From NCBI GenBank assembly GCA_050012495.1, contig JBEKHB010000001.1, positions 1 to 64,000 of the forward strand: a stretch of 64,000 bases of DNA, read 5' to 3'. This stretch comes from BOG-1155 sp050012495 (lineage in GTDB: Bacteria > Desulfobacterota > Syntrophorhabdia > Syntrophorhabdales > WCHB1-27). Within the stretch, counting starts at the first letter, position 1, and the number at the start of each line of letters is the position of its first letter. Shown here in pieces: positions 1 through 8,257 of this stretch. The notes beneath the pieces are model-generated. The model was not told the DNA's origin. It searched no databases and was given only the letters and a program-made list of their open reading frames with translations. The translations under genes were made by a program, and so were the position numbers.

Positions 1-768
1 GACCAGGTCCTCATCAACCTCGCCACCAATGCCAGGGATGCCATGCCTAAAGGCGGGAGGCTCACGATCGAGACGGGGCGGGTCGTGATCGATGAGGAGT
101 TCAGGAAGATCCACGGCTACGGGAAGCCGGACGCCTACGCCCTCATCCTGGTCACGGACACGGGTACGGGCATGGACGAGCGGACGCAGGAGAAGATCTT
201 CGAGCCCTTCTTCACTACCAAGGAGCCGGGAAAGGGCACGGGTCTCGGCCTCTCCATCGTCTACGGCATCATCAAACAGCATAACGGGTACATAAACGTC
301 TCGAGCCGGCCGGGGGAAGGAAGCGCGTTCCTTCTCTACCTGCCGGAGGTGAAAGAAACACCACGGGAAGCGAGAAGCGCCGTTCGTAAGGCAAAGGGGG
401 GAAGCGAGACCCTCCTCCTTGCGGAGGATAACGCCGACATCCGCGCGGTCATGTCCGGTATCCTGAGCATGTCGGGGTACACGGTCATAGAGGCCGTGAA
501 CGGACGGGATGCAGTTGAGAAGTTCAGTGAGCATAAGAACCAGATAGCATTGATCATCCTCGATGTCGTGATGCCGGAGAAGAACGGGAAGGAAGCCTAC
601 GAGGAGATACGGACGATGAGGCACGACATCAAGGCGCTCTTCATGAGCGGCTACACAGCCGACATAGTCCTCGACAAGGGTGTTTTTGGCGAAGCTCTTG
701 ACTATATCGCGAAACCGATTGCGCCCAACGACCTCCTTCATAAGGTGCGGAACATACTCGACCGGTAG
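1..768 (+). CDS. Hybrid sensor histidine kinase, C-terminal part (5' end outside window)
   Basis: The reading frame is open from base 1, so the start lies upstream. The visible 255 residues begin in the ATPase N box (NLATNARDAM), followed by the G1 box (DTGTGM), the F box (FEPFFTTK) and the G2 box (GKGTGLGLS) of a HATPase_c domain. From about residue 135 a receiver domain follows, with LAEDN, the phospho-acceptor Asp in LIILDVVMP and the conserved Lys in AKPI. It would pass phosphate from its own kinase to the fused receiver, an arrangement common in PAS-containing two-component sensors. The input domain and His box are not visible, so the stimulus is unknown. It ends on its own strand before a convergent methyltransferase gene. 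Confidence 0.93.
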   Translation, partial: DQVLINLATNARDAMPKGGRLTIETGRVVIDEEFRKIHGYGKPDAYALILVTDTGTGMDERTQEKIFEPFFTTKEPGKGTGLGLSIVYGIIKQHNGYINVSSRPGEGSAFLLYLPEVKETPREARSAVRKAKGGSETLLLAEDNADIRAVMSGILSMSGYTVIEAVNGRDAVEKFSEHKNQIALIILDVVMPEKNGKEAYEEIRTMRHDIKALFMSGYTADIVLDKGVFGEALDYIAKPIAPNDLLHKVRNILDR

Positions 769-888
769 CCCCTCTCCCGGGGCGCGCCGGACAGAAACAG
801 GGGAGATCGCCCACTGAATCCCATCTGACGCAGACATCCGGCGGCGGGCATCTGTCGCAAAGATCTCTTCGTGGACTCGCCCGGCGCC

Positions 889-1743
889 TCAGACCCGGGC
901 TTTCATCAGGTGTGACAGGCTCCCGACTTGGAGTCCGTCTTTGCGGCCCTTGAAGTACCGCATATTGATCTTTTCCTGCCCGCTGTCCTCGACATATCCA
1001 AAGCCCATGGCTCGCAGGTCTCTTGTCAGCAATGCGGGATCGAAGAATGTCTGCCACGGCTCCCCGGCTGACGCTACCCGCCGCGCAAGCTCATCGAAGC
1101 GCGACCGTTGAGCAGCAGTCAACAACGACGGCGAGAGCATATAGTCGAAGACGACTCCGCTTCCTGCCGGCGCCGACGCGATAAAACGTAACGTCGCGGT
1201 CACCGCCTCGGTCGTCAGGTATTGCGTCACGCCGAGCCACGAAAAGAATGTGCATTTGCTCGGATCACAGCCTGCACTCCGCAGCCCCCCTTCGAGCGTC
1301 TCAGTTTGAAAGTCAACCGGTGCGAACGTGAGATCATCCGGCAGTGCGATACCAGCCTCATCCAGGCGTGTTCGCTTCCAGGCCTGCGTCGCAGGGCGGT
1401 CGACTTCAAATACGTGCAGCGTACCATAAGCATGCGGGTTTCGGTAGGCGAACGTGTCAAGTCCTGCGCCCAGAATGACATATTGACGCACCCCGCGCCG
1501 AACACCGAGTGCAAGCTCATCCTCTGCGTATCGACTGCGTGCAGCGACGAAAGCTCGCAGGTAAGGCGACAGCGGCGCGGCCTCAGATTGACGCGGGTCG
1601 GCTTGCAACGGCGAAGCACTCTCTTTGCCGATAATACGAAGTGCGAGAGGGTCATCAAAAACCTTCGGATCATCCAGAAGCTGGTGTGCAGCGCGTCGCA
1701 TTGCAACGCGCTGCGCCGTAGCACTCGGCCGGTTATGTTTCAT
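889..1743 (-). CDS. SAM-dependent methyltransferase, LCM/TIGR00027-like
   Basis: This 284-residue protein resembles the bacterial branch of the leucine carboxyl methyltransferase (Ppm1) family: SATAQRVAMRRAAHQ at the N terminus, GAGLDTFAYR as the SAM-binding loop, the acidic FEVDRPATQ, and FFSWLGVTQYL. Members are predicted O-methyltransferases, many with unknown substrates; some act in secondary metabolism. I chose the ATG at 1743 because a GGGGAGG Shine-Dalgarno lies 7 bases upstream, while the in-frame GTG at 1761 and ATG at 1752 are badly placed for it. It lies just downstream of the aminotransferase on the same strand and may be co-transcribed. The real substrate cannot be told from sequence. 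Confidence 0.85.
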   Translation of the reverse strand: MKHNRPSATAQRVAMRRAAHQLLDDPKVFDDPLALRIIGKESASPLQADPRQSEAAPLSPYLRAFVAARSRYAEDELALGVRRGVRQYVILGAGLDTFAYRNPHAYGTLHVFEVDRPATQAWKRTRLDEAGIALPDDLTFAPVDFQTETLEGGLRSAGCDPSKCTFFSWLGVTQYLTTEAVTATLRFIASAPAGSGVVFDYMLSPSLLTAAQRSRFDELARRVASAGEPWQTFFDPALLTRDLRAMGFGYVEDSGQEKINMRYFKGRKDGLQVGSLSHLMKARV

Positions 1744-1778
1744 ACACAACATCCTCCCCACCCACCGCGCCGCTCTCT

Positions 1779-2876
1779 CTACGCCAGGCTTCTCAATATC
1801 TCGATCCCCTTCACGATAACCGGCTCGCTCGCGGCGAAGGAGATGCGCACGTGGGATTTTCTCCTGGAAAAGACACTGCCGGGGATAATAAACAGGTTAT
1901 GTGCGAGCGCCCTTTCGACGAAGGAGTCGCCGTCACCGCCGGGAACTTCCGGAAATATGTAGTAGGCGCCTTTTGGTTTTACTACGCGGAACCTGTCCCT
2001 GATCCCGTCGTAGATAAGATCCCTTTTCCTCCGATACGCCTCGATCACATCGTCCATCGGATGATCGAGGGCGAAGACGGCAGCTTTCTGGGAGACCGAG
2101 TGAACGCCACTGAAGACGTACTGCAGCATGGTCACCATGGCATCGATGATATCTTTCGGTCCTGCCACGTAGCCCACACGCCACCCCGTCATGCCCCAGG
2201 TCTTCGAGAACCCTCCGAAGGTGAGGACGTTCTCACACAGCTGGCCGAGACAGGGTGGCGCGCTTTCCCCTTCATAAAAGAAACGCTCGTAAATATCGTC
2301 CGAAAAGAGGAGGATATTCTTTTCCCGCGCGATCCGTGCAACCATCTCCAGCTCCTCCCTCGAGCAGACGGCGCCTGTGGGGTTGTTCGGGCTGTTGATG
2401 ATGATGATCTTTGTCTTCTTCGTGATCGCCGGGCGGAGCAGTTCTTCCCTGAGCGTGAAGTCCGGGTAAGTATCGAAGAAGACCGGAGTGCCTCCAAGGA
2501 GGCTAGTCTGGTACTCGTACATCACGAAAGAAGGGTCGGGAATGAGTACTTCATCGCCGGGGTCGAGGGTGACCATCAGGGCAAGGAGGATACCGCCTGT
2601 GACGCCGGGCGTGATAACCACATCCTCGCAGAAGATGCCCCTTGCCTTCAGATACGCGCTCAGCTTCTCGCGCAACTCGGGTATGCCGCCCGAGGGCGGG
2701 TACTTGTTGAACCCCTTTCGGGTCCACTCGACCGCCTCTTCCTTGATCGGCACGGGCACGTCGAAATCGGGCTCGCCCAGACTCATGTTGACCGGGTCCT
2801 TTGCCTTACGGGCCAAGTCGAAGATCTTGCGGACACCGGACGGCCTGACGCGCTGTACCCGCTGTGCGAGCCACAT
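1779..2876 (-). CDS. Class I/II PLP-dependent aminotransferase
   Basis: This is a fold-type I aminotransferase of about 365 residues, close to the usual length of the aspartate aminotransferase family. Visible family marks are NMSLGEPDFD near the N terminus, NSPNNPTGA (contacts cofactor and substrate), SDDIYERF, the PLP lysine in GGFSKTWGMTGWRVGY (Lys about 225), and the carboxylate-binding Arg near the end (HVRISFAAS). The ATG at 2876 has GGGAGG a few bases upstream, so it is preferred to the in-frame ATG at 2909. Likely substrates are amino acids such as aspartate, alanine or aromatics, with 2-oxoglutarate as partner. Neighbours do not fix the pathway, although a TrpB homologue follows upstream on the same strand. 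Confidence 0.9.
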   Translation of the reverse strand: MWLAQRVQRVRPSGVRKIFDLARKAKDPVNMSLGEPDFDVPVPIKEEAVEWTRKGFNKYPPSGGIPELREKLSAYLKARGIFCEDVVITPGVTGGILLALMVTLDPGDEVLIPDPSFVMYEYQTSLLGGTPVFFDTYPDFTLREELLRPAITKKTKIIIINSPNNPTGAVCSREELEMVARIAREKNILLFSDDIYERFFYEGESAPPCLGQLCENVLTFGGFSKTWGMTGWRVGYVAGPKDIIDAMVTMLQYVFSGVHSVSQKAAVFALDHPMDDVIEAYRRKRDLIYDGIRDRFRVVKPKGAYYIFPEVPGGDGDSFVERALAHNLFIIPGSVFSRRKSHVRISFAASEPVIVKGIEILRSLA

Positions 2877-3023
2877 ATGTCCTCCCGATACGCTCGCCGG
2901 CACTGCCATGGACTACTACCACTTTGCAGTCGAGGGCTGAGGTGCACCTCACCTCCACCTCAGCCCCAAAAGTTGCAGAATGTATGCAACCCGGCATAAC
3001 ATTGGCAGTCGAATCGTCGCGCG

Positions 3024-4382
3024 TTACGTGCAAACCCGCTTCAGGTCCCGACAGAGAAGCGAGACTTGCTCATCCTCCATCGGTGCGTCCTGCAGCTTTC
3101 CGGAGAGGTAGGCGTCGTACGCGGAGAGGTCGATCAGACCGTGGCCGCTCCAGATGAGCAGGATCACCCGAGGCTCGCCTTCTTCTTTTGCGCGCTTCGC
3201 CTCCTCTATGACACCGGCAATGGCATGGTTTGTCTCCGGCGCCGGCACGAACCCCTCTGTCCGCGCCCACGTAAGTCCCGCGGCGAAAGTCTGGTTCTGG
3301 CTGTAGGCCCTTCCTTCTACGAAGCCGTCGACAATAAGCTTGCTCAGGAGGGGCGCCAGACCGTGATAGCGCAAGCCCCCTGCGTGGATGGGAGCAGGTA
3401 TGAAGCCGTGACCGAGCGAGTGCATTGCCATAAGCGGCGTCATACCGGCCGTGTCGCCGAAATCGTACACATAAGGACCCTTCGTCATGGTGGGACAAGA
3501 CGTGGGCTCGCACCCGATTACCCTGGTCTTCTTCCCTTCCGTGATCTTGTCGCGGACGAACGGAAAGGCAAGTCCGGCGAAATTACTGCCGCCGCCCACG
3601 CAGCCGATCACCACGTCCGGATATTCCCTCACCTTCGCCATCTGCTTCTGCGCCTCAAGGCCCACTATGGTCTGATGCATGAGCACGTGGTTCAGGACGC
3701 TCCCCAGAGAGTACCGCGTCTCTTTGGAGGTGACGCAGTCTTCAACCGCCTCGCTGATCGCAATGCCGAGGCTTCCCGGATGGTCGGGGTCCTGTTCCAG
3801 GAATCCCCGCCCCGCAGCGGTGTCCGGACTTGGACTGGGGACGCACTTGGCGCCCCACGTCTCCATCAACATGCGGCGATACGGTTTCTGGTTGTAGCTT
3901 ACCCGCACCATGTACACCTTCAATTCGAGCCCGAACTGGTTGCACGCAAACGATAGGGCGCTTCCCCACTGCCCTGCACCCGTTTCGGTGGTCAGCCTCT
4001 TGATGCCGAAGATCTTGTTGTAGTAGGCTTGGGGAATAGCGGTGTTCGGCTTGTGGCTGCCGGCCGGGCTCACTCCTTCGTGTTTATAATAGATGTGGGC
4101 AGGCGTATCCAGGAACTGCTCCAGACGGTGGGCCCGGTAAAGCGGGGTCGGCCTCCACATGAGAAGCTTTTCCAGCACGGGCTCGGGTATGTCTATCCAT
4201 CGCTGGGTCGACACCTCCTGTTCGATAATATTCATTGGAAAGATGGGGGCGAGATCGTCCGGCCCCACCGGTTGACCTGTCGCCGGATGGAGCGGGGGAG
4301 GGAGGGGGGTGGGCAGGTCTGCCTGGATATTGTACCATTTCGTCGGGATCTCATTTTCCTGCAGCAAGATCTTTGTTTCCAT
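3024..4382 (-). CDS. trpB: TrpB2-type tryptophan synthase beta subunit (stand-alone)
   Basis: This 452-residue protein is typical of the TrpB2 group, which is longer than canonical TrpB and carries an N-terminal extension. Marks are WRPTPLYRA, the cofactor lysine in SPAGSHKPNTA (Lys 111), TETGAGQWGSAL, and the phosphate-binding GCVGGGSNF. It should condense serine with indole to give tryptophan. No trpA or other trp gene lies nearby, as is usual for TrpB2, which is often unlinked and may salvage free indole. The ATG is preceded by AAAGGAGGAG. A good sigma-70-type promoter lies at 4516-4545, giving a leader of roughly 125 bases in which I see no T-box. Confidence 0.93.
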   Translation of the reverse strand: METKILLQENEIPTKWYNIQADLPTPLPPPLHPATGQPVGPDDLAPIFPMNIIEQEVSTQRWIDIPEPVLEKLLMWRPTPLYRAHRLEQFLDTPAHIYYKHEGVSPAGSHKPNTAIPQAYYNKIFGIKRLTTETGAGQWGSALSFACNQFGLELKVYMVRVSYNQKPYRRMLMETWGAKCVPSPSPDTAAGRGFLEQDPDHPGSLGIAISEAVEDCVTSKETRYSLGSVLNHVLMHQTIVGLEAQKQMAKVREYPDVVIGCVGGGSNFAGLAFPFVRDKITEGKKTRVIGCEPTSCPTMTKGPYVYDFGDTAGMTPLMAMHSLGHGFIPAPIHAGGLRYHGLAPLLSKLIVDGFVEGRAYSQNQTFAAGLTWARTEGFVPAPETNHAIAGVIEEAKRAKEEGEPRVILLIWSGHGLIDLSAYDAYLSGKLQDAPMEDEQVSLLCRDLKRVCT

Positions 4383-4515
4383 GACTCCTCCTTTTATCGG
4401 TTGTATAGACCCTCAATCCCGCACCCACCCCACGATGAGGAGGGCCCGAGGACACGTGAACATTGCATCTGCCGAGGGGCAGCTACGGCTATGTAGGGGC
4501 GCATGCCAGTATTTT

Positions 4516-4545
4516 ATAGTATCCGCAGACCAGGGCAGATGTCAA
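4516..4545 (-). promoter_or_regulatory. Sigma-70-type promoter of trpB
   Basis: On the minus strand a perfect -35 TTGACA (4540-4545) and a -10 TACTAT (4516-4521) are separated by 18 bases, upstream of trpB. It sits in the 263-base divergent gap between trpB and the plus-strand glycosyltransferase. Seen in sequence only; start site not known. Confidence 0.6.
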
Positions 4546-4645
4546 GATGAATTTCGGCTTGACAAGAGGATTATAGGATGTCCCAAGGTGCTCTCCCGGC
4601 GGCAGCACGCTTGCGCTCCCAGGTGGCCATGCGGTAGGATATAGC

Positions 4646-5590
4646 GTGCTCTCTCTCGTCATCATCACCAGAAACACTAAGCACCTCGCTGCCGGGCTCC
4701 TCTCTTCCCTGGAGGCCGATGGATCGATAACGGTCGCAACAAAAGAGGTGATCGTGGTCGATAACGGATCGACGGACGGGACGGAAGACCTGATGACCTC
4801 AAGATTCCCTTGGGTTCTCTATGTAAGGAATTCCGAAAACAGGGGGTTCGGGGCTGCCGCAAATATGGGTTACCGACGCTCCTCGGGTGAATTCGTCCTC
4901 TTTTTGAATTCCGACACACGCCTGCTGGAAGGAGAGACCATAAAAATGCTTGCCTTTATGGAACAAGACCCGTCAATCGGCATTATTGCGCCTCAGCTCG
5001 TCTATGAGGATATGAGGCCGCAGCGTTCTTTCGCACAGATACCCTCCCTCGCCCTCGAGCTTGCGCCCAAGGCGGCGCTGGAGGCCCTCTTCCCCAGCTT
5101 CAGGACAAAGGGTGGGGCCCATTCTTACCCTCTCGACGTGGCTTCACTGATAGGCGCGGCCCTGATGGCGAGGAGGCAGCTCCTTGACCGCCTCGGCGGG
5201 TTCGATGAGAGATTCTTTTTTTTTCTGGAAGAGACAGACCTGTGTCTCCGCGCGAGAAAGATGGGTTCCAGGGTCGTCTTCTTTCCCGGGTCGAAGCTCG
5301 TCCATTTTCAAGGGAAAACAGTAGCGCAATCCTGGATCGGGGGGAGGATAGAATACTCGATCTCCCTCTATAAATTCATCAGGAAGTACCATTCGGGAAG
5401 CTATTACGGCGCGTTCGTTCTGGTGAGGATGTGCAAAGCCCTCCTGTTTCTTCTGCCGGCGACGATAGTCCCCTTTGTCCTCTGTAGTAAACAGATCAGG
5501 AGGAAGTACCGTTATTACGCGCAACTTCTCCTGTGGCATCTGCGCGGGTGCCCGGCTGGCGCCGGACTCCGCGTCAGCTCTCAAGGATAA
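4646..5590 (+). CDS. GT2 family glycosyltransferase (rhamnosyltransferase-like)
   Basis: Family 2 glycosyltransferase of 314 residues starting at GTG 4646 (protein begins MLSLVIITRN). The GT-A nucleotide-sugar fold is shown by VVDNGSTDGTEDL, NRGFGAAANMGYRR, the metal-binding region FLNSDTRLLEG, and GAALMARRQLLDRLGGFDERFFFFLEETDLC, where the acidic pair is the probable catalytic region. A hydrophobic stretch near the C terminus (LLFLLPATIVPFVLC) suggests membrane association. This architecture (WcaA/GT2_RfbF-like) adds sugars to lipid-linked glycans. It is isolated from the main glycan loci downstream. Its last 17 bases overlap the convergent dodecin gene. Confidence 0.88.
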   Translation: MLSLVIITRNTKHLAAGLLSSLEADGSITVATKEVIVVDNGSTDGTEDLMTSRFPWVLYVRNSENRGFGAAANMGYRRSSGEFVLFLNSDTRLLEGETIKMLAFMEQDPSIGIIAPQLVYEDMRPQRSFAQIPSLALELAPKAALEALFPSFRTKGGAHSYPLDVASLIGAALMARRQLLDRLGGFDERFFFFLEETDLCLRARKMGSRVVFFPGSKLVHFQGKTVAQSWIGGRIEYSISLYKFIRKYHSGSYYGAFVLVRMCKALLFLLPATIVPFVLCSKQIRRKYRYYAQLLLWHLRGCPAGAGLRVSSQG

Positions 5591-5783
5591 ATAATACTTC
5601 CAACGTTACCCTGTATTCCACGATCTTTCCGTCTTCTACCTTTGCCCTCCAGTCCTTGACCTTGATGCCTGTTATGCCCCTTAAAGTCTTTGAGGCCCTT
5701 CTGAAACCGACCATAACCGCATCGTCAAAGCTTTTCGGAGAGCCTGCAACGACCTCTGTCACCCTCGCTACCCTTCCATCCAT
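5574..5783 (-). CDS. Dodecin family flavin-binding protein
   Basis: A 69-residue protein with the dodecin pattern: RVARVTEVVAGSPKSFDDAV, then GITGIKVKDWRAKVEDGKIVEYRVTLEVLFIL. Dodecins form hollow dodecamers that store or buffer riboflavin/FMN or CoA. The conserved Trp in KDWRA corresponds to the residue that stacks on the flavin in known dodecins. A GGGAGG Shine-Dalgarno precedes the ATG, and a TTGACA-17-TAGCTT promoter lies upstream (5822-5850). The 3' end overlaps the convergent glycosyltransferase gene by 17 bases. Confidence 0.9.
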   Translation of the reverse strand: MDGRVARVTEVVAGSPKSFDDAVMVGFRRASKTLRGITGIKVKDWRAKVEDGKIVEYRVTLEVLFILES

Positions 5784-5821
5784 TTTTATTGTCCTCCCTC
5801 ACGGTCACTTACACCTCTTAC

Positions 5822-5850
5822 AAGCTAACAGCGTTGCAGGTCTATGTCAA
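5822..5850 (-). promoter_or_regulatory. Sigma-70-type promoter of the dodecin gene
   Basis: Minus-strand -35 TTGACA (5845-5850), 17-base spacer and -10-like TAGCTT (5822-5827), about 40 bases before the dodecin ATG. The -10 is only a partial match. Confidence 0.45.
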
Positions 5851-5907
5851 CATTTTCCGCACAGCCGAAGGAGTGGAGAGGGGATTATGCCCCTGGTTTC
5901 ATAGACC

Positions 5908-5936
5908 TTGACATTGCCCCGCTCTCCCTTTAGTAT
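5908..5936 (+). promoter_or_regulatory. Sigma-70-type promoter before the selenium/sulfur operon
   Basis: Plus-strand TTGACA (5908-5913), exactly 17 bases, then TAGTAT (5931-5936) overlapping a TATATAT stretch. It would start RNA near 5943, about 275 bases before the aminotransferase start, with a strong terminator in between (6094-6127). Confidence 0.55.
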
Positions 5937-5942
5937 ATATGC

Positions 5943-6127
5943 GGTACTCAAAAGAACAATGCAAGGGATTATACGCAAAAAAGCACAGTTATTTGTTCCA
6001 TTGGACTGACAGGCGTACAGGGGGCCGGTCTGGTCTCCACTTACGACCGTGCCCGCAATTTCTCCGCCCTAGCAACGCGCGAGCCTCCTCCGGAATCCGG
6101 CGCAGAAAGTGTGCGGCCGGATTTTTT
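5943..6127 (+). ncRNA. Candidate small RNA or attenuated leader
   Basis: This region begins at the predicted start of the 5908-5936 promoter and ends at the terminator hairpin 6094-6127, giving an RNA of about 185 nucleotides. Inside, GAACAATG can pair with TTGTTC or CATTG further on, and a GGGCCGGTC segment near 6020 can pair with GACCGTGCCC near 6047, so the RNA can fold into at least two hairpins before the terminator. I see no plausible protein in it and it does not match tRNA, tmRNA, RNase P, SRP or 6S RNA as I know them. It could be an independent small RNA, or a riboswitch-like leader controlling read-through into the downstream aminotransferase-yedF-DUF3343 operon. Confidence 0.4.
6094..6127 (+). 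terminator. Intrinsic terminator ahead of the selenium/sulfur operon
   Basis: AATCCGG-C-GCA pairs with TG(T)GCGG-CCGGATT around a short loop and runs directly into TTTTTT (6122-6127). The hairpin is GC-rich and followed by a clean T-run, the standard form of a Rho-independent terminator. No coding sequence ends just before it, which supports a small RNA or an attenuator. Confidence 0.7.
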
Positions 6128-6218
6128 GTTTCACAGGAGCTTTCCATGTCAGATTACACGCCAATGTGGTTGAACCCGGGCCTTGACCTTAAGGCCACGA
6201 CGCGTTCCTGTGCAGACA

Positions 6219-7394
6219 ATGAAGCCCATCTATTTTGACAACGCCGCCACCTCGTGGCCGAAGCCGCCCGCGATGATCGAAGCGATGGCGCGGTTCAATG
6301 AATCCATCGGCGGGAACCCCGGCCGCTCCGGGCATCGCCTTTCCATTGAAGCAGCGCGGGTCGTCTATGAGGCGCGTGAGCGTGTAGCAGAGCTTATCGG
6401 CTCGCCCGATCCCCTTTCCATCGCATTTACAAAAAACGCCACCGAGGCGATCAATTGCGTTCTTTTCGGCCTGCTGAAACCTGGCGACCATGTCGTGACT
6501 TCCGGCATGGAGCACAATTCGGTGATGAGGCCGCTGCGCTTCCTTGAACGACAGGGGGTTGAGCTATCGATAGTTCCGTGCTCGCCGGCAGGAGTTCTAG
6601 ACCCCGGCGATGCATTGCGCGCCATGAAGAGGAACACGTTGGCCATCGTGGTGACCCATGCCTCGAACGTCACGGGGACCCTGTTTCCCCTGGAGGACCT
6701 CGCACGGATAGCCCACGAACGGGGGAGCATCTTTGTCGTGGACGCCTCCCAGACCGCAGGGAGCGTTCCCATCGACGTGATTCGGACAGGTATGGATATC
6801 CTTTGTTTCACCGGTCACAAATCCCTCCTGGGTCCCCAGGGCACCGGTGGATTCTATATTCGGAAAGGACTTGAACAACGCGTCCGGCCCCTCATACGGG
6901 GCGGTACGGGGAGCGCATCGGAGTTTGAGGAACAGCCAGATTTTCTTCCGGACAGGTTCGAGTCAGGGACGCCCAATGCGATAGGACTCGCGGGGCTCGC
7001 CGCGGGTATTCGCTTCGTCCTCGCGTCGGGGATAGAGCGCACCCGCGAAAAGGAGATGCACCTTACCCGCCGGTTCCTGGAGGGGATGGCAGGGATACCG
7101 GGCACAATCCTTTACGGGCCGCAGGATGCCGGGCAGCGCACTGCCGTCGTCTCCTTCAACGTCCGGGGAATAAGCCCGTCCGAGATCGCCTTCGAGCTCG
7201 ACGAACAGTTCGCCGTTCTCTCCCGTCCCGGGCTCCACTGCGCGCCTGCGGCGCATCGCACTATAGGGACCTTCCCCGAGGGGACGGTGCGGTTCAGCTT
7301 CGGCCACTCTACTACGGAAGATGAAATCCGGCGCGGCCTTGAGGCCGTGGCGCATTTGAGCGCCGCATATCACACTGAGATAAGGAGAAAGTGA
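6219..7394 (+). CDS. Cysteine desulfurase-like class V aminotransferase (EF2568 type)
   Basis: A 391-residue class V PLP enzyme close to the family TIGR01977 (am_tr_V_EF2568). Marks are YFDNAATSWPKPP at the N terminus, TKNATEAIN, VVDASQTAGS, the cofactor lysine in FTGHKSLLGPQGTGG (Lys about 201), and a C-terminal RPGLHCAPAAH with the candidate persulfide-carrying Cys (about 341). It should take sulfur or selenium from cysteine or selenocysteine. The ATG at 6219 starts directly at the conserved block; an in-frame TTG at 6183 would add 12 unrelated residues. It overlaps yedF by one base (TGATG), so the pair is translationally coupled. In other genomes this family travels with yedF and selenium-dependent hydroxylase genes. 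Confidence 0.9.
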   Translation: MKPIYFDNAATSWPKPPAMIEAMARFNESIGGNPGRSGHRLSIEAARVVYEARERVAELIGSPDPLSIAFTKNATEAINCVLFGLLKPGDHVVTSGMEHNSVMRPLRFLERQGVELSIVPCSPAGVLDPGDALRAMKRNTLAIVVTHASNVTGTLFPLEDLARIAHERGSIFVVDASQTAGSVPIDVIRTGMDILCFTGHKSLLGPQGTGGFYIRKGLEQRVRPLIRGGTGSASEFEEQPDFLPDRFESGTPNAIGLAGLAAGIRFVLASGIERTREKEMHLTRRFLEGMAGIPGTILYGPQDAGQRTAVVSFNVRGISPSEIAFELDEQFAVLSRPGLHCAPAAHRTIGTFPEGTVRFSFGHSTTEDEIRRGLEAVAHLSAAYHTEIRRK

Positions 7395-8011
7395 TGTCTG
7401 AATTGGTAGACGCAAAAGGACTCGCCTGCCCTGAGCCGGTCATTCTCACCAAAAAAGCCCTGGATGCACACGATGAAGTGACGGTCCTCGTGGACAACGC
7501 AACCGCCCTTGAGAACGTGAAGCGCCTTGCGTCGATTTCAGGGTGCGCGGTTGACGTCACTGAAGGGTCCGGCGGCATATTCCGGATCGACATCAAAAAA
7601 GGACAGGGCAGTAGGGCAGCATGCGATGCATCTCCGGAATGGACGCACCCCCTGGGGCCGCCGCACGCTCTGCCCGGACCTACGATATTCGTGATCGCAT
7701 CGGGCGTCATGGGGCATGGAAACGACGAACTGGGGGCCCTTCTGATGAAAGCCTTCATCCACACAGCCATCGATCTGGAACACCGGCCCGACATGATGAT
7801 CTTTTACAACACGGGGGTAAAGCTTGCGGCGCATGACTCCGGCGTGGCCGACGACCTGAAGGCGCTCGAAGAAAAGGGCGTCAGGATACTCGTATGCGGC
7901 ACCTGTGTCAATTTCTTCGATCTGGGCGGTAAGATCGGCGCGGGGACCGTATCGAATATGTACGACATTGCAGGCGCCTTGTCGACGGCGGGAAGGATCG
8001 TCAAGCCATGA
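7394..8011 (+). CDS. yedF: YedF: TusA-like plus DsrE-like sulfurtransferase
   Basis: This 205-residue protein has the two-domain layout of TIGR03527 (selenium metabolism protein YedF). Residues 1-75 are a TusA/SirA fold with GLACPEPVI (Cys about 12 in the CPxP motif, the expected sulfur carrier). From about residue 95 a DsrE-like domain follows (TIFVIASGVMGHGNDELG ... ILVCGTCVNFF), with a CxxC pair near the end. It probably receives sulfur or selenium from the preceding desulfurase. AAGGAG sits 6 bases before the ATG at 7394, which is preferred over GTG 7391. The stop overlaps the next start (ATGA). Confidence 0.92.
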   Translation: MSELVDAKGLACPEPVILTKKALDAHDEVTVLVDNATALENVKRLASISGCAVDVTEGSGGIFRIDIKKGQGSRAACDASPEWTHPLGPPHALPGPTIFVIASGVMGHGNDELGALLMKAFIHTAIDLEHRPDMMIFYNTGVKLAAHDSGVADDLKALEEKGVRILVCGTCVNFFDLGGKIGAGTVSNMYDIAGALSTAGRIVKP

Positions 8012-8241
8012 GAGAGGATAGGATTTACCGGGTGGCACTGTTCGACTCCGTGAGCCACGTGATGAAGGCGGAGAAGATACTCAAGGAAGCGAACATACCC
8101 TATAAGATCATCCCGGTGCCGAAGCACATAAGTACCGACTGCGGAGTATGCGTGCGCTTCCTCCCCGAGCAACAGGAGACGGTCATGGAGGCGCTCCGAT
8201 TGCATGTCCACGTGAGCGAGATACACGAACTGTTGCGGTAA
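8008..8241 (+). CDS. DUF3343 family protein, putative Se/S carrier-like
   Basis: A 77-residue protein matching the DUF3343 pattern: YRVALFDSVSHVMKAEKILKEANIPYKIIPVPKHISTDCGVCVRF. The DCGVC element gives two closely spaced Cys residues that could carry sulfur or selenium. The family is called putative Se/S carrier because it is genomically linked to selD, yedF and cysteine desulfurase-like genes. The start overlaps the yedF stop by four bases, making a three-gene translationally coupled operon. Biochemical function is not established. Confidence 0.88.
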   Translation: MREDRIYRVALFDSVSHVMKAEKILKEANIPYKIIPVPKHISTDCGVCVRFLPEQQETVMEALRLHVHVSEIHELLR

Positions 8242-8257
8242 GCAGGTTCCAACGGCC

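Noticed and set aside
769..888. Palindromic segments after the histidine kinase as terminator
   Set aside because: Weak stems and no T-run.
1851..2999. Long plus-strand frame opposite the aminotransferase
   Set aside because: No domain, rich in Arg/His/Gly, exactly antisense to a well-conserved gene; a shadow frame of GC-rich DNA.
4383..4515. Tryptophan-responsive T-box or leader peptide before trpB
   Set aside because: No T-box core sequence, no run of Trp codons and no clear terminator.
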